From: Mycolicibacterium cosmeticum
GTDB lineage: Bacteria; Actinomycetota; Actinomycetes; Mycobacteriales; Mycobacteriaceae
Length of the DNA stretch: 64,000 bases
Reading direction: 5' to 3'
Assembly: GCF_000613185.1 (NCBI RefSeq)
Contig: NZ_CCBB010000001.1
Coordinates: 2,542,001 to 2,606,000 of the forward strand
Under the pieces are notes generated by a model. That model had not been told where the DNA came from and made no database searches. It was given only the letters and a program-made list of their open reading frames with translations. Position numbers and translations under genes: made by a program. Of the stretch, positions 8,501 to 17,939 are shown piece by piece. The number at the start of each line of letters is the position of its first letter. The first letter of the stretch is position 1.

Positions 8501-9798
8501 TGCGTGAATCCGCCACCTTCGACCGAAACACGATCGCCGATATCCAGCGCGCCGCCGAGACCGGCATCTACGACATCCGCGGGTGGGGCGCCAAACGCCC
8601 GCTGCCGCATTTCGACGACCTGCTGTTCCTCGGCGCGTCGATGTCCCGCTATCCGCTGGAAGGCTACCGCGAACGCTGCGGCACCGACGTGGTGCTCGGT
8701 GGGCGGTACGCCAAACACCCTCTGCACCTGGACATCCCGGTCACCATCGCCGGCATGAGTTTCGGCGCGCTGTCCGGCCCGGCCAAGGAGGCGCTGGGCC
8801 GCGGCGCCAGTGAAGCAGGCACGTCGACCACCACCGGTGACGGCGGCATGACCCCCGAAGAGCGCGGGCAGAGCAAACACCTGGTGTACCAGTATCTTCC
8901 GTCGCGGTACGGGATGAATCCCGACGACCTGCGCAAGGCCGACGCCATCGAGGTGGTGCTGGGCCAAGGCGCCAAACCGGGCGGCGGCGGCATGCTGCTG
9001 GGGCAGAAGATCTCCCCGCGGGTGGCCGGGATGCGCACCCTGCCCGAGGGTATCGACCAGCGCTCGGCGTGCCGGCACCCGGATTGGACGGGGCCGGACG
9101 ATCTCACCATCAAGATCAACGAACTGCGGGAGATCACCGACTGGGAGAAGCCGATCTACGTGAAGGTCGGTGCTACCCGCACCTATTACGACGTCAAGCT
9201 GGCCGTGCACGCCGGCGCCGACGTGGTGGTGGTCGACGGCATGCAGGGCGGCACCGCGGCCACCCAGGAGGTGTTCATCGAGCACGTCGGCATTCCGACG
9301 CTGGCCGCGATCCCCCAGGCCGTGCAGGCGCTGCAGGAGCTGGGCGTGCACAGAAGAGTTCAGTTGATCGTGTCCGGTGGGATCCGGTCCGGCGCCGATG
9401 TGGCCAAGGCCCTGGCCCTGGGCGCGGACGCGGTGGCCATCGGCACCGCGGCGTTGATCGCGCTCGGGGACAACCACCCGCGCTACGCGGCCGAATACGA
9501 AAAGCTGGGCAGCGCAGCCGGTTTCTACGACGATTTCCAGGACGGTCGTGATCCCGCCGGGATCACCACGCAGGACCCGGAGCTGGCCGCCCGTTTCGAC
9601 CCGGTGGAGGGCGGCCGACGGCTGGCCAACTATCTGCGGGTGCTGACCATGGAGGCCCAGACCATCGCCCGGGCGTGCGGCAAGGCGCACGTCACCCACC
9701 TGGAGCCCGAGGATCTGGTCGCGATCACCATCGAAGCGGCCGCCATGGCGCGGGTCCCGCTGGCCGGCACGAACTGGATTCCCGGCCATGAGCGTTAG
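8500..9798 (+). CDS. glxD: Glutamate synthase FMN-domain-like subunit GlxD
   Basis: This 432-residue TIM-barrel protein matches the FMN synthase domain of GltB: IAGMSFGALSGPAKEALGRGA, STTTGDGGMTPEERGQSK, IYVKVGATRTYYDVKL, VVVDGMQGGTAATQEV and LIVSGGIRSGADVAKALALGA. I do not see the tight Cys cluster that binds 3Fe-4S in GltB. With GlxB and GlxC it could make glutamate from glutamine and a keto acid, or N-methylglutamate from methylamine and glutamate as in methylotrophs. It overlaps its neighbours by 1 nt (5') and 11 nt (3'), so it is firmly in the operon. Confidence 0.88.
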   Translation: MRESATFDRNTIADIQRAAETGIYDIRGWGAKRPLPHFDDLLFLGASMSRYPLEGYRERCGTDVVLGGRYAKHPLHLDIPVTIAGMSFGALSGPAKEALGRGASEAGTSTTTGDGGMTPEERGQSKHLVYQYLPSRYGMNPDDLRKADAIEVVLGQGAKPGGGGMLLGQKISPRVAGMRTLPEGIDQRSACRHPDWTGPDDLTIKINELREITDWEKPIYVKVGATRTYYDVKLAVHAGADVVVVDGMQGGTAATQEVFIEHVGIPTLAAIPQAVQALQELGVHRRVQLIVSGGIRSGADVAKALALGADAVAIGTAALIALGDNHPRYAAEYEKLGSAAGFYDDFQDGRDPAGITTQDPELAARFDPVEGGRRLANYLRVLTMEAQTIARACGKAHVTHLEPEDLVAITIEAAAMARVPLAGTNWIPGHER

Positions 9799-10975
9799 CG
9801 CGGATGTCGTCATCGTCGGCGGCGGGCTGGAGGGCGCGGCGGCGGCCTGGGCATTGAGTGAACGGGCTGCCGGCGACATTCTGGTCCTCGAGCGCAATAC
9901 GGTCGGATCCGGGATGACGGGTAAGTCCAGCGGTATCGTGCGCTGCCACTACGGGGTCAGTTCGCTGGCGGCGATGGCCGCGGTCGGGCTGGAGGTGTTC
10001 GAGAAGGCGCAGGAGATCTTCGGGACCGATATCGGATTCCGGCAGACCGGCTACGTCGTCGGCGTCGGCGAACCGAATGTCGAGAACCTGCGCAAAAGCC
10101 TGGCCGCCCAACGCGCCGTCGGGGTGCAGACCGAGGAGATCGACCGCTCCGACGTCGCCGCGCTGTGGCCATGGGCCGACCTGGAGCCGTTCGCCGCGTT
10201 CGGTTGGGAGGCCCGCGGCGGTTACGGCGACGCGTACCAGACGGCACAGGCGTTCTCGGTGGCGGCGCGGGCCGCCGGCGTCCGGGTGCGACAGGGCAGC
10301 ACCGTCACCGACCTGCTCCTGGACCGCGGGCGGGTCACCGGGGTGCGGCTGGCCGACGGCACCGAGGTGGCGGCCGGCACCGTCGTCGTCGCCACCGGGG
10401 TGTGGACCCGCCCGTTCCTGGCGCGGTACGGGCTGGACGTGCCGATCGAGGTGGTGCGCGAGCAGATCGTCACCATCGCCCCCGGCCTGGACATCGGGAA
10501 GGTGCCGGTGTTCTCCGATCTGGTCTCGCTGCAGTACGTGCGGCCCGAACTCGGCGGCGAAATCCTGTTCGGGAACAGCGATCTGGCCCACGGCGAGACC
10601 GCGGACCCCGACGACTACCTGAACCGGGCCACCGATGCGTTCATCGACGTGACCGTCGACAAGGTCGGCACCCGGTTCCCGGGCTTCACCGACGCCGCGA
10701 TCACCGGCAGTTACGCCGGTTGCTACGACGTCACCCCGGACTGGAATCCGGTGATCTCGACGACCGGTATCGACGGGCTCATCGTGGCGGCCGGGTTCAG
10801 CGGGCACGGGTTCAAGATCGCCCCCGCGGTCGGCCGGTTGATCGCCGATCTGGTGATGGACGGGCGCAGCTCCGACCCGCGCATCCCGGAATCAGATTTC
10901 CGGTTGGCCCGGTTCGCCGAGCAAGATCTTCTCAGGAGCCCGTACCCGTACGTCGGCGCGGGCGAGATGCGCTAG
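9788..10975 (+). CDS. FAD-dependent oxidoreductase, sarcosine oxidase beta / DAO family
   Basis: This 395-residue protein begins with a dinucleotide-binding motif (DVVIVGGGLEGAAAAWALSE) followed by VLERNTVGSGMTGKSSGIV, and ends with the second FAD motif GLIVAAGFSGHGFKIAPAVG. This is the DAO/GlcD-SoxB group, which oxidises secondary amines (sarcosine, N-methylglutamate) or amino acids. The N-methylglutamate dehydrogenase of methylotrophs has a SoxB-like subunit, but its partner subunits are not seen here, so this may be a stand-alone oxidase. It overlaps glxD by 11 nt and is surely co-transcribed. Confidence 0.85.
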   Translation: MSVSADVVIVGGGLEGAAAAWALSERAAGDILVLERNTVGSGMTGKSSGIVRCHYGVSSLAAMAAVGLEVFEKAQEIFGTDIGFRQTGYVVGVGEPNVENLRKSLAAQRAVGVQTEEIDRSDVAALWPWADLEPFAAFGWEARGGYGDAYQTAQAFSVAARAAGVRVRQGSTVTDLLLDRGRVTGVRLADGTEVAAGTVVVATGVWTRPFLARYGLDVPIEVVREQIVTIAPGLDIGKVPVFSDLVSLQYVRPELGGEILFGNSDLAHGETADPDDYLNRATDAFIDVTVDKVGTRFPGFTDAAITGSYAGCYDVTPDWNPVISTTGIDGLIVAAGFSGHGFKIAPAVGRLIADLVMDGRSSDPRIPESDFRLARFAEQDLLRSPYPYVGAGEMR

Positions 10976-10993
10976 AGGGGAGCGAGTCGACAC

Positions 10994-11638
10994 ATGAGCG
11001 ACGTCCCGCTGCTTCGGAACTCCGGCACCGCCCGCGACCGGGACCCCCAGGTGCCGTCCGACGAACTGGAGTTCGAGGCGGCGATCGGCCGCAACGTACG
11101 GCAGTTGCGGCTCGCCCAGGGGCTGACCGTGGCGGAGATGGCCACCCGGGTGGGCATCTCCAAGGCGATGCTGTCCAAGATCGAGAACGCCCAGACCTCC
11201 TGCAGCCTGTCCACCCTGGCGCTGCTGGCCAAGGGCCTGGACGTCCCGGTGACCAGCCTGTTCCGCGGTGCCGACGTGGAACGCCCGGCCGCGTTCGTGA
11301 AGTCGGGAACGGGAGCGCGGATCGTGCGCAACGGCACCAAGGAGGGGCACGAGTACCAGCTGCTCAGCTCGTTGCGCGGAGAGCACAAGCGGCTGGAGTG
11401 CCTGCACGTGACGCTCACCGAGAAGAGCCGGACCTATCCGCTGTTCCAGCATCCGGGTACCGAGTTCATCTTCATGCTGGAGGGCGTCATGGACTACAGC
11501 CACAGCCGCTCGGTGTATCGGCTGCACCCGGGTGACTCCCTGCAGATGGACGGGGAAGGCGCGCACGGACCGGTCGATCTGGTGGAGCTGCCGATCCGGT
11601 TCCTGTCGGTGATCGCCTTCCCGGATGTTCAGGTGTGA
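10994..11638 (+). CDS. XRE-family regulator with C-terminal cupin domain
   Basis: The product is 214 residues. An HTH-XRE domain spans about 30-90 (IGRNVRQLRLAQGLTVAEMA, VGISKAMLSKIENAQTSCSL). A small beta-barrel cupin follows (about 130-205; QHPGTEFIFMLEGVMDYSHS, LHPGDSLQMDGEGAHG). Such proteins sense small ligands such as amines or amino acids through the cupin. It closes the amt-glnT-glx-FAD run 18 nt after the oxidase, so it is the obvious local regulator, perhaps acting on the inverted repeat upstream of amt. Confidence 0.88.
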   Translation: MSDVPLLRNSGTARDRDPQVPSDELEFEAAIGRNVRQLRLAQGLTVAEMATRVGISKAMLSKIENAQTSCSLSTLALLAKGLDVPVTSLFRGADVERPAAFVKSGTGARIVRNGTKEGHEYQLLSSLRGEHKRLECLHVTLTEKSRTYPLFQHPGTEFIFMLEGVMDYSHSRSVYRLHPGDSLQMDGEGAHGPVDLVELPIRFLSVIAFPDVQV

Positions 11639-11639
11639 A

Positions 11640-11783
11640 TCAGCGATTCGGGTAGGCGGCGTGCGTGGTGGAGGTCTGCAGCCCCGCGATCCCGCCGCCG
11701 GCGCCGAGCAGTCCCAGGGCGGCGGCGCCGAGAACGCCGGCGGACAGGATCGACGCGGTGAGCGCCTTGACGAAGGTGGTCAT
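11640..11783 (-). CDS. Small exported protein, unknown function
   Basis: This is a 47-residue product (MTTFVKALTASILSAGVLGA...) with a basic start, a hydrophobic Ala/Gly/Leu core and a likely signal-peptidase site near THAAYPN. Only a few mature residues would remain, unless the segment stays in the membrane. AAAGGAAC lies 5-6 nt before the ATG at 11783, a good ribosome site. Function is unknown. The reading frame continues upstream to 11939 but that part looks non-coding. Confidence 0.6.
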   Translation of the reverse strand: MTTFVKALTASILSAGVLGAAALGLLGAGGGIAGLQTSTTHAAYPNR

Positions 11784-11904
11784 GGTCGAGTTCCTTTGCC
11801 TGCGTGTGGTGTTCACACAGACGGTGCCCCGATATCGCGTTGTGAGGTGTCGGGCGACCGGAGGATGGGCCGGATGAATCCGGTGTCCCCCGATCAGCGG
11901 ACGA

Positions 11905-12873
11905 TCAACCGAACAGCTTGGCCGCCGTCGCCGCGACACCGGTGACGGTGCCGCACCGCGCCGGGGTGCTCTCGACCGTCACCGCCGGCCGGATCACCAC
12001 GTCACCGGGCTGGAGGTAGTCGCCACCGAGCAGCTTGCGGCGCATCTGGGGACCGAGGAAGACGGTCGCCGCGCACAGCTGGGTGTCGACGAAAGCGACC
12101 ACGCCGTCGCGGCTCTGCCGCAGCCTGTTGTCGGTCTCCGGTTCGAACAACTGGGGTTGCAGGGTGACCCGGATGGCGGTGCCGTCGGCGAGGGTCAGCG
12201 CGCACACGTGGGGCCGCGAGGCGCCGATATCCCACCGCGCCGTGCCGAGCACCGGCACGATCTCGCAGGGGTCACGTTCGGCCAGCCGGACCGGGTAGAC
12301 GCCGACGGCGTCCCGGATCGGGGGCCGATCCGCCGCCGGCAGCGGACCCGTCGAGCGGCCCACGGCGTCGGCGAAGTCGCAGGGCTGGTCGGTGATGGGG
12401 GTGATCCGGAACACCGGCTGCACGGGTCCGGGCAACGGTGGGGCGCCGGGCAGCCGGGACAGCAGCAGCGGCGCCACGTACTGGCAGGCGGCGTGGTCGA
12501 GGGTGCCCAGTTCCACCGAGACACTGAGGTAGCGCCGGGCGGTGGCGCCCGCCATCTTGATGTCGACATCGCACTCGTCGAACGCGAACATGGTTCCGAC
12601 GGCGCCGATTTCACCGATCTTGCCCAGTGACTCGCGGGTCAGCAGGTCACACGGGTCGACCCGGCGCAGCGCCCGCAGATACGCCAACCGGTTGTGCTCG
12701 GCGGGGCTCACCGGGTGTCCGTAGGTGGGCACCGAACCGGCGAAGAAGAAACCGGGATCGGGGCCGACGGCCAGCGGCACCGGGTCGACGACCCGGGCAC
12801 ATCCGGCGAGGCCGAGTGCCGTCACGATGAACAGGACCAGCACTGACCGCGGGGAGCGGAGTTTTGGCGCCAC
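11905..12873 (-). CDS. Lipoprotein, DUF3558-like, mycobacterial
   Basis: This 322-residue protein has a lipoprotein signal peptide ending LGLAGC (Cys25 lipidated). The mature part contains a Cys-bearing segment repeated twice (RVDPCDLLTRESLGKIGEIG near residue 72, and ERDPCEIVPVLGTA near 210). The DPCxLL start is typical of DUF3558-type actinobacterial cell-surface lipoproteins, here apparently as two tandem units. Function unknown. It is divergent from leuA, and its coding start overlaps the leuA promoter region. Confidence 0.7.
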   Translation of the reverse strand: MAPKLRSPRSVLVLFIVTALGLAGCARVVDPVPLAVGPDPGFFFAGSVPTYGHPVSPAEHNRLAYLRALRRVDPCDLLTRESLGKIGEIGAVGTMFAFDECDVDIKMAGATARRYLSVSVELGTLDHAACQYVAPLLLSRLPGAPPLPGPVQPVFRITPITDQPCDFADAVGRSTGPLPAADRPPIRDAVGVYPVRLAERDPCEIVPVLGTARWDIGASRPHVCALTLADGTAIRVTLQPQLFEPETDNRLRQSRDGVVAFVDTQLCAATVFLGPQMRRKLLGGDYLQPGDVVIRPAVTVESTPARCGTVTGVAATAAKLFG

Positions 12874-12891
12874 AAGTATGCGGAGTACAGT
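12864..12891 (+). promoter_or_regulatory. Candidate leuA promoter giving a leaderless leader-peptide mRNA
   Basis: TTGGCG (12864-12869), a 16-bp spacer and TACAGT (12886-12891) fit -35 and -10 elements. Seven bases after the -10 element comes the GTG (12899) of the leader peptide, where transcription should begin. The message would thus start at or next to the GTG, a common arrangement in mycobacteria. Confidence 0.5.
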
Positions 12892-12898
12892 AGCTCAC

Positions 12899-12940
12899 GT
12901 GCAGCGGGTGCTCCTTCTCGGACGCCGCGACGGGGTCTGA
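12899..12940 (+). CDS. leuA leader peptide (MQRVLLLGRRDGV)
   Basis: This 13-codon frame begins with GTG and holds three consecutive Leu codons (CTC CTT CTC, 12911-12919) and two Val codons, and stops at 12940, 88 nt before leuA. Such Leu runs sense leucyl-tRNA in ribosome-mediated attenuation; leader peptides before leuA are known in actinobacteria. The overlapping RNA hairpins downstream support the role. Confidence 0.75.
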   Translation: MQRVLLLGRRDGV

Positions 12941-12985
12941 CCAGACCGGCAACCCGTCGCGGGGGTTTCGCGATGCGCCGGTCTG
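12925..12985 (+). promoter_or_regulatory. leuA attenuator: mutually exclusive RNA hairpins
   Basis: Segment 12925-12934 pairs perfectly (10 bp) with 12953-12962. Segment 12942-12950 pairs perfectly (9 bp) with 12977-12985. The second helix has its 5' arm in the loop of the first, and they cross, so they compete. The first 5' arm lies within the leader peptide codons just after the Leu run, so a ribosome stalled there would mask it and favour the other helix. Confidence 0.65.
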
Positions 12986-12986
12986 A

Positions 12987-14834
<1,848 letters not shown>

Positions 14835-14847
14835 TCGGGCGCCGCTT

Positions 14848-15468
14848 TCAGGTGGGCCGGGCCGAGGCGACGAGCATCGCCAGCCCCCGCTCGAAGGCCC
14901 GGGTGGCGATGGGGTCCGTCGAGTCCTCGTCCTGCAGTGTCGCGTAGGCGGCGGTGAAGCGCGGGAAACGCTCCTCCTGTCCCGTCGGATCGAACACGAC
15001 GCTCGGCCCGGACATGTCCAGGACGCTGCCGAGGATGAACGACTCGAAGGCCGTGAGCAGAGGCAGCACCTCCGCTCTCGGCCATCCGGCGGCTTCGGCG
15101 GCGACGACGAAGTCCTCGTATCCCGCGAGCAACACCGGCGCGGACGCCCGCGTGGTCATGAGCAGTGGCACCGCCCGGGGATGGTTGGCGAAGGCCAGTC
15201 GGTACGACCTGGCCCATGCGATCAGGCCGTCCTCCCACGGCAGTTCGCGCAGTGGCGCGGAATCGATCTTCGCCGACACCAGGGCTCGGACGTCCTCGAC
15301 CATCGCCGCCCGGTCCGGCACGTGGTTGTAGAGCGAGGCCGGGTTGACGTTCAGCTTCTGGGCCACCCGCCGCATGCTGGCACCTTCGGCGCCGTACCGA
15401 TCCACCAGGCCCAGCGCGGTGCGGGCGATCAGGTCACGGCTGAGGATGGGCCGGGATGGTCGAGCGAT
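14848..15468 (-). CDS. TetR-family regulator with apparently non-canonical start
   Basis: From the first canonical start (GTG 15405) the product has 185 residues and begins inside the HTH (MRRVAQKLNVNPASLYNHVPDR). The frame continues upstream with codons for IARPSRPILSRDLIARTALGL, exactly the helix 1 a TetR protein needs, until a stop at 15493-15495. No ATG, GTG or TTG occurs there. AGGAG is followed after 7 nt by ATC (15468-15466), so I extend the gene to that codon as a possible AUC start or a mutated ATG. It diverges from the amidase gene, its probable target. Confidence 0.65.
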   Translation of the reverse strand: MARPSRPILSRDLIARTALGLVDRYGAEGASMRRVAQKLNVNPASLYNHVPDRAAMVEDVRALVSAKIDSAPLRELPWEDGLIAWARSYRLAFANHPRAVPLLMTTRASAPVLLAGYEDFVVAAEAAGWPRAEVLPLLTAFESFILGSVLDMSGPSVVFDPTGQEERFPRFTAAYATLQDEDSTDPIATRAFERGLAMLVASARPT

Positions 15469-15545
15469 GACCGTTCTCCTCTCGAATGCGACTCAGCGTA
15501 CAACCGGTATTCCGGCGTCCTCGCCGAGTCGGACCGCGTGCACAT

Positions 15546-15570
15546 CTTAAACAGACGGTGTATGTTTTAG
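15546..15570. promoter_or_regulatory. Candidate TetR operator between tetR and amidase
   Basis: CTTAAACA (15546-15553) and TGTTTTAG (15563-15570) form an imperfect inverted repeat (7 of 8 pairs) around AGACGGTGTA, in an AT-rich patch of the divergent region. Size and symmetry fit a TetR dimer site overlapping the promoter. Confidence 0.5.
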
Positions 15571-15637
15571 CGCGGTGTCGGACGGAGCGGCGCACCGGTC
15601 ATGTCCGCTCCCCCAGTGAATGAAACCGAGGCGCGTC

Positions 15638-17662
15638 ATGACTACCCCCTCCTTCTCTGTTGTCGAGGCCGATCTCGCCACGCTGCACCGCGCTCTCGAG
15701 GAGGGCACGGTCACGAGTGTCGAGCTGGTGGCGCGCTATCTGAACCGGATCGGCCACTACGACCGCTCCGGGATCACGTTGAACGCCGTGCCCGTGCTCA
15801 ATCCGGCGGCCTTCGACGAGGCCCGCGCATCGGATCTGCGCCGAGCCCGCGGGCAGTCCCACGGCCCCTTGGACGGCATCCCGTACACGGCGAAGGCCAG
15901 TTACATGGTGCGCGGCCTGCCGGTGACGGCCGGTTCCCCGGCCTTCGCCGACCTCGTGGCACATGATGACGCGTTCGCCGTCAGCCGGCTGCGCAACGCC
16001 GGGGCGATCTGCCTGGGGCTGACCAACATGCCGCCTATGGCGGCCGGCGGCATGCAGCGCGGACTCTACGGCCGCGCCGAAAGCCCTTACAACGAAAACT
16101 ATCTCACCGCGGCATTCGGCTCCGGCTCGTCGAACGGATCGGGCACCGCCACGGCGGCGAGCTTCGCCGCCTTCGGCCTCGCAGAAGAGACGTGGTCCTC
16201 CGGTCGCGCCCCCGCGTCCAACAACTCCCTGGTGGCCTACACCCCGTCGCGGGGAGTGATCTCGGTGCGCGGCAACTGGCCCCTGGTACCCACCATGGAT
16301 GTCGTGGTACCCCATGCCCGTTCGGTCGACGACCTGCTGCGCCTGCTCGACACCGTCGTCGGTGACGACCCGGTCGCCGACGGCGACCTGTGGCGCCTGC
16401 AGGACTGGATCGAGCTGCCCGCGGCCTCGCGGGTGCGCCCCGAGTCCTACGTCGACCTGCCGCCACTTCCGCTGCGCGGCTTGCGGTTCGCGGTGCCCCG
16501 CCTGTATGTCAACGGCGATCCGGACAGCGCGTACCCGATCCGCACGCGCGACTCCGTGCTGGCCCTGTGGAAGAACATGCACGACGATCTGGTGGCCGCC
16601 GGGGTGGACGTCGTCGAGACCGATTTCCCGGTCGTCGAGAACTACGAAGGGCTGCACCCGGAAGCCCGCTCCATGATCGACCGCGGTTTCGTCCCCGCCG
16701 AATTCCTGAACCGCGAACTCGGGGAGCTGTCGATCTGGGCGTTCGACGCGTTCCTGCGCGCCATCGGGCAGCCCGGGCTGTCCGGCCTCGCGGAGGTCGA
16801 GGGCGGGCGCATCTTCCCGCACCCGACCGGTGCGTTGCCCGACCGGTACGGCATCTTCCCGTTCGATGTCGCCTACGACCTCGCCGATTACGTCGACCGG
16901 GCGCGCGAGGGTGTCACGCCCTGGAACCGGATCCCGTCGATCGAGGCGGGGATGCGCGGGTTGGAGCACACGCGGAAAGTCGACTTCGAGGAGTGGCTGG
17001 CGCACAACCAGATCGACGCCGTCATCTTCCCGGCGGCGGCCGATGTCGGACCCGCCGATGCCGACGTCAAAACGGATTCGGCCGACATCGCCTGGCGTAA
17101 CGGGGTCTGGGTGTCCAACGGCAACCTAGTGCCCCGCCACCTCGGCATCCCGACGGTGACCATTCCGATGGGCACGATGGACGACACCGGGATGCCGGTC
17201 GGGCTCACCGTGGCCGGGGCCGCTTATTCCGACACCACACTGTTGCGGCTTGCCCGCTCGCTCGAGGCGTTGCGGGCCCGTCGGGTCTCCCCGGCGCGCA
17301 CTCCCCGGCTTCCCGACGAGCAGGTGTTCGAGCACCCGCGTCCCGCGGGTGTCGGCGAACTGGCCGTCGCCATAACCGATGTGCACGCCCGCCGCGAAAA
17401 CGGCGCCATCGCGCTCAGCTTCCGCGTCGAGGTGACCAACGGTGCAGCAGAGGATGTCTCGGTCTTCGTCGACGGGGCCCGGGTGCCCCTGACGGTGACC
17501 GCGAATGCGGCGACGGGTGGCGTCACACTTGCCGCAGACACCCACGACACCCCGCACAGCGAATGGCGAGCGCCGTACGGGCCCCTGATCGTGGCCGTGG
17601 CACGCAGTTCGGACGGCGACGTCGCCGGCGCGGTGGCCACCACCGCGGACGCACCACTGTGA
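15638..17662 (+). CDS. Amidase-signature enzyme with extra C-terminal domain
   Basis: This 674-residue hydrolase shows the amidase-signature layout: catalytic Lys in GIPYTAKASYMVRG (about residue 85), the Ser-cis-Ser region FGSGSSNGSGTATAASFAAF (about 166-185) and a nucleophile segment ETWSSGRAPASNNSLVAY. The last differs from the usual GTDTGGSIRxPA, so substrate choice is probably unusual. The catalytic domain ends near residue 555. The remaining 110 or so residues (ITDVHARRENGAIALSFRVE...) look like a beta-sandwich appendage not found in ordinary amidases. No signal peptide. GAGG 6 nt upstream supports ATG 15638. Function: hydrolysis of an unknown amide. Confidence 0.75.
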   Translation: MTTPSFSVVEADLATLHRALEEGTVTSVELVARYLNRIGHYDRSGITLNAVPVLNPAAFDEARASDLRRARGQSHGPLDGIPYTAKASYMVRGLPVTAGSPAFADLVAHDDAFAVSRLRNAGAICLGLTNMPPMAAGGMQRGLYGRAESPYNENYLTAAFGSGSSNGSGTATAASFAAFGLAEETWSSGRAPASNNSLVAYTPSRGVISVRGNWPLVPTMDVVVPHARSVDDLLRLLDTVVGDDPVADGDLWRLQDWIELPAASRVRPESYVDLPPLPLRGLRFAVPRLYVNGDPDSAYPIRTRDSVLALWKNMHDDLVAAGVDVVETDFPVVENYEGLHPEARSMIDRGFVPAEFLNRELGELSIWAFDAFLRAIGQPGLSGLAEVEGGRIFPHPTGALPDRYGIFPFDVAYDLADYVDRAREGVTPWNRIPSIEAGMRGLEHTRKVDFEEWLAHNQIDAVIFPAAADVGPADADVKTDSADIAWRNGVWVSNGNLVPRHLGIPTVTIPMGTMDDTGMPVGLTVAGAAYSDTTLLRLARSLEALRARRVSPARTPRLPDEQVFEHPRPAGVGELAVAITDVHARRENGAIALSFRVEVTNGAAEDVSVFVDGARVPLTVTANAATGGVTLAADTHDTPHSEWRAPYGPLIVAVARSSDGDVAGAVATTADAPL

Positions 17663-17939
17663 GCTGAGCTCGATACCGAGATCGGACACCAGATGTTGGG
17701 GTCGGATTCGGTCACGGCCACTGCCCATGGTGCGCCGCCAGGGATGCGGCTGCACGGCAAGGGCTTTCGCCGACGAATGTGCGCGCGTAACAGGTCAGCG
17801 CGCAAAGTGTAACGACTTGGCGCACATGCAGACGCCGTAATCACCAGGGTGCTACCAATTCCAGTAACGACGGCTGGATGGAGATCGGTATGCAATCGGG
17901 TTGTCCACCGGCACAGTGCATCGAGACCCGCACCGGCAC
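17663..17939. other. Intergenic stretch upstream of the AurF-like gene
   Basis: These 277 bases hold no convincing gene. A moderately AT-rich part (about 17800-17880) probably carries the promoter for the downstream pair. I see no clear inverted repeat. Confidence 0.4.
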
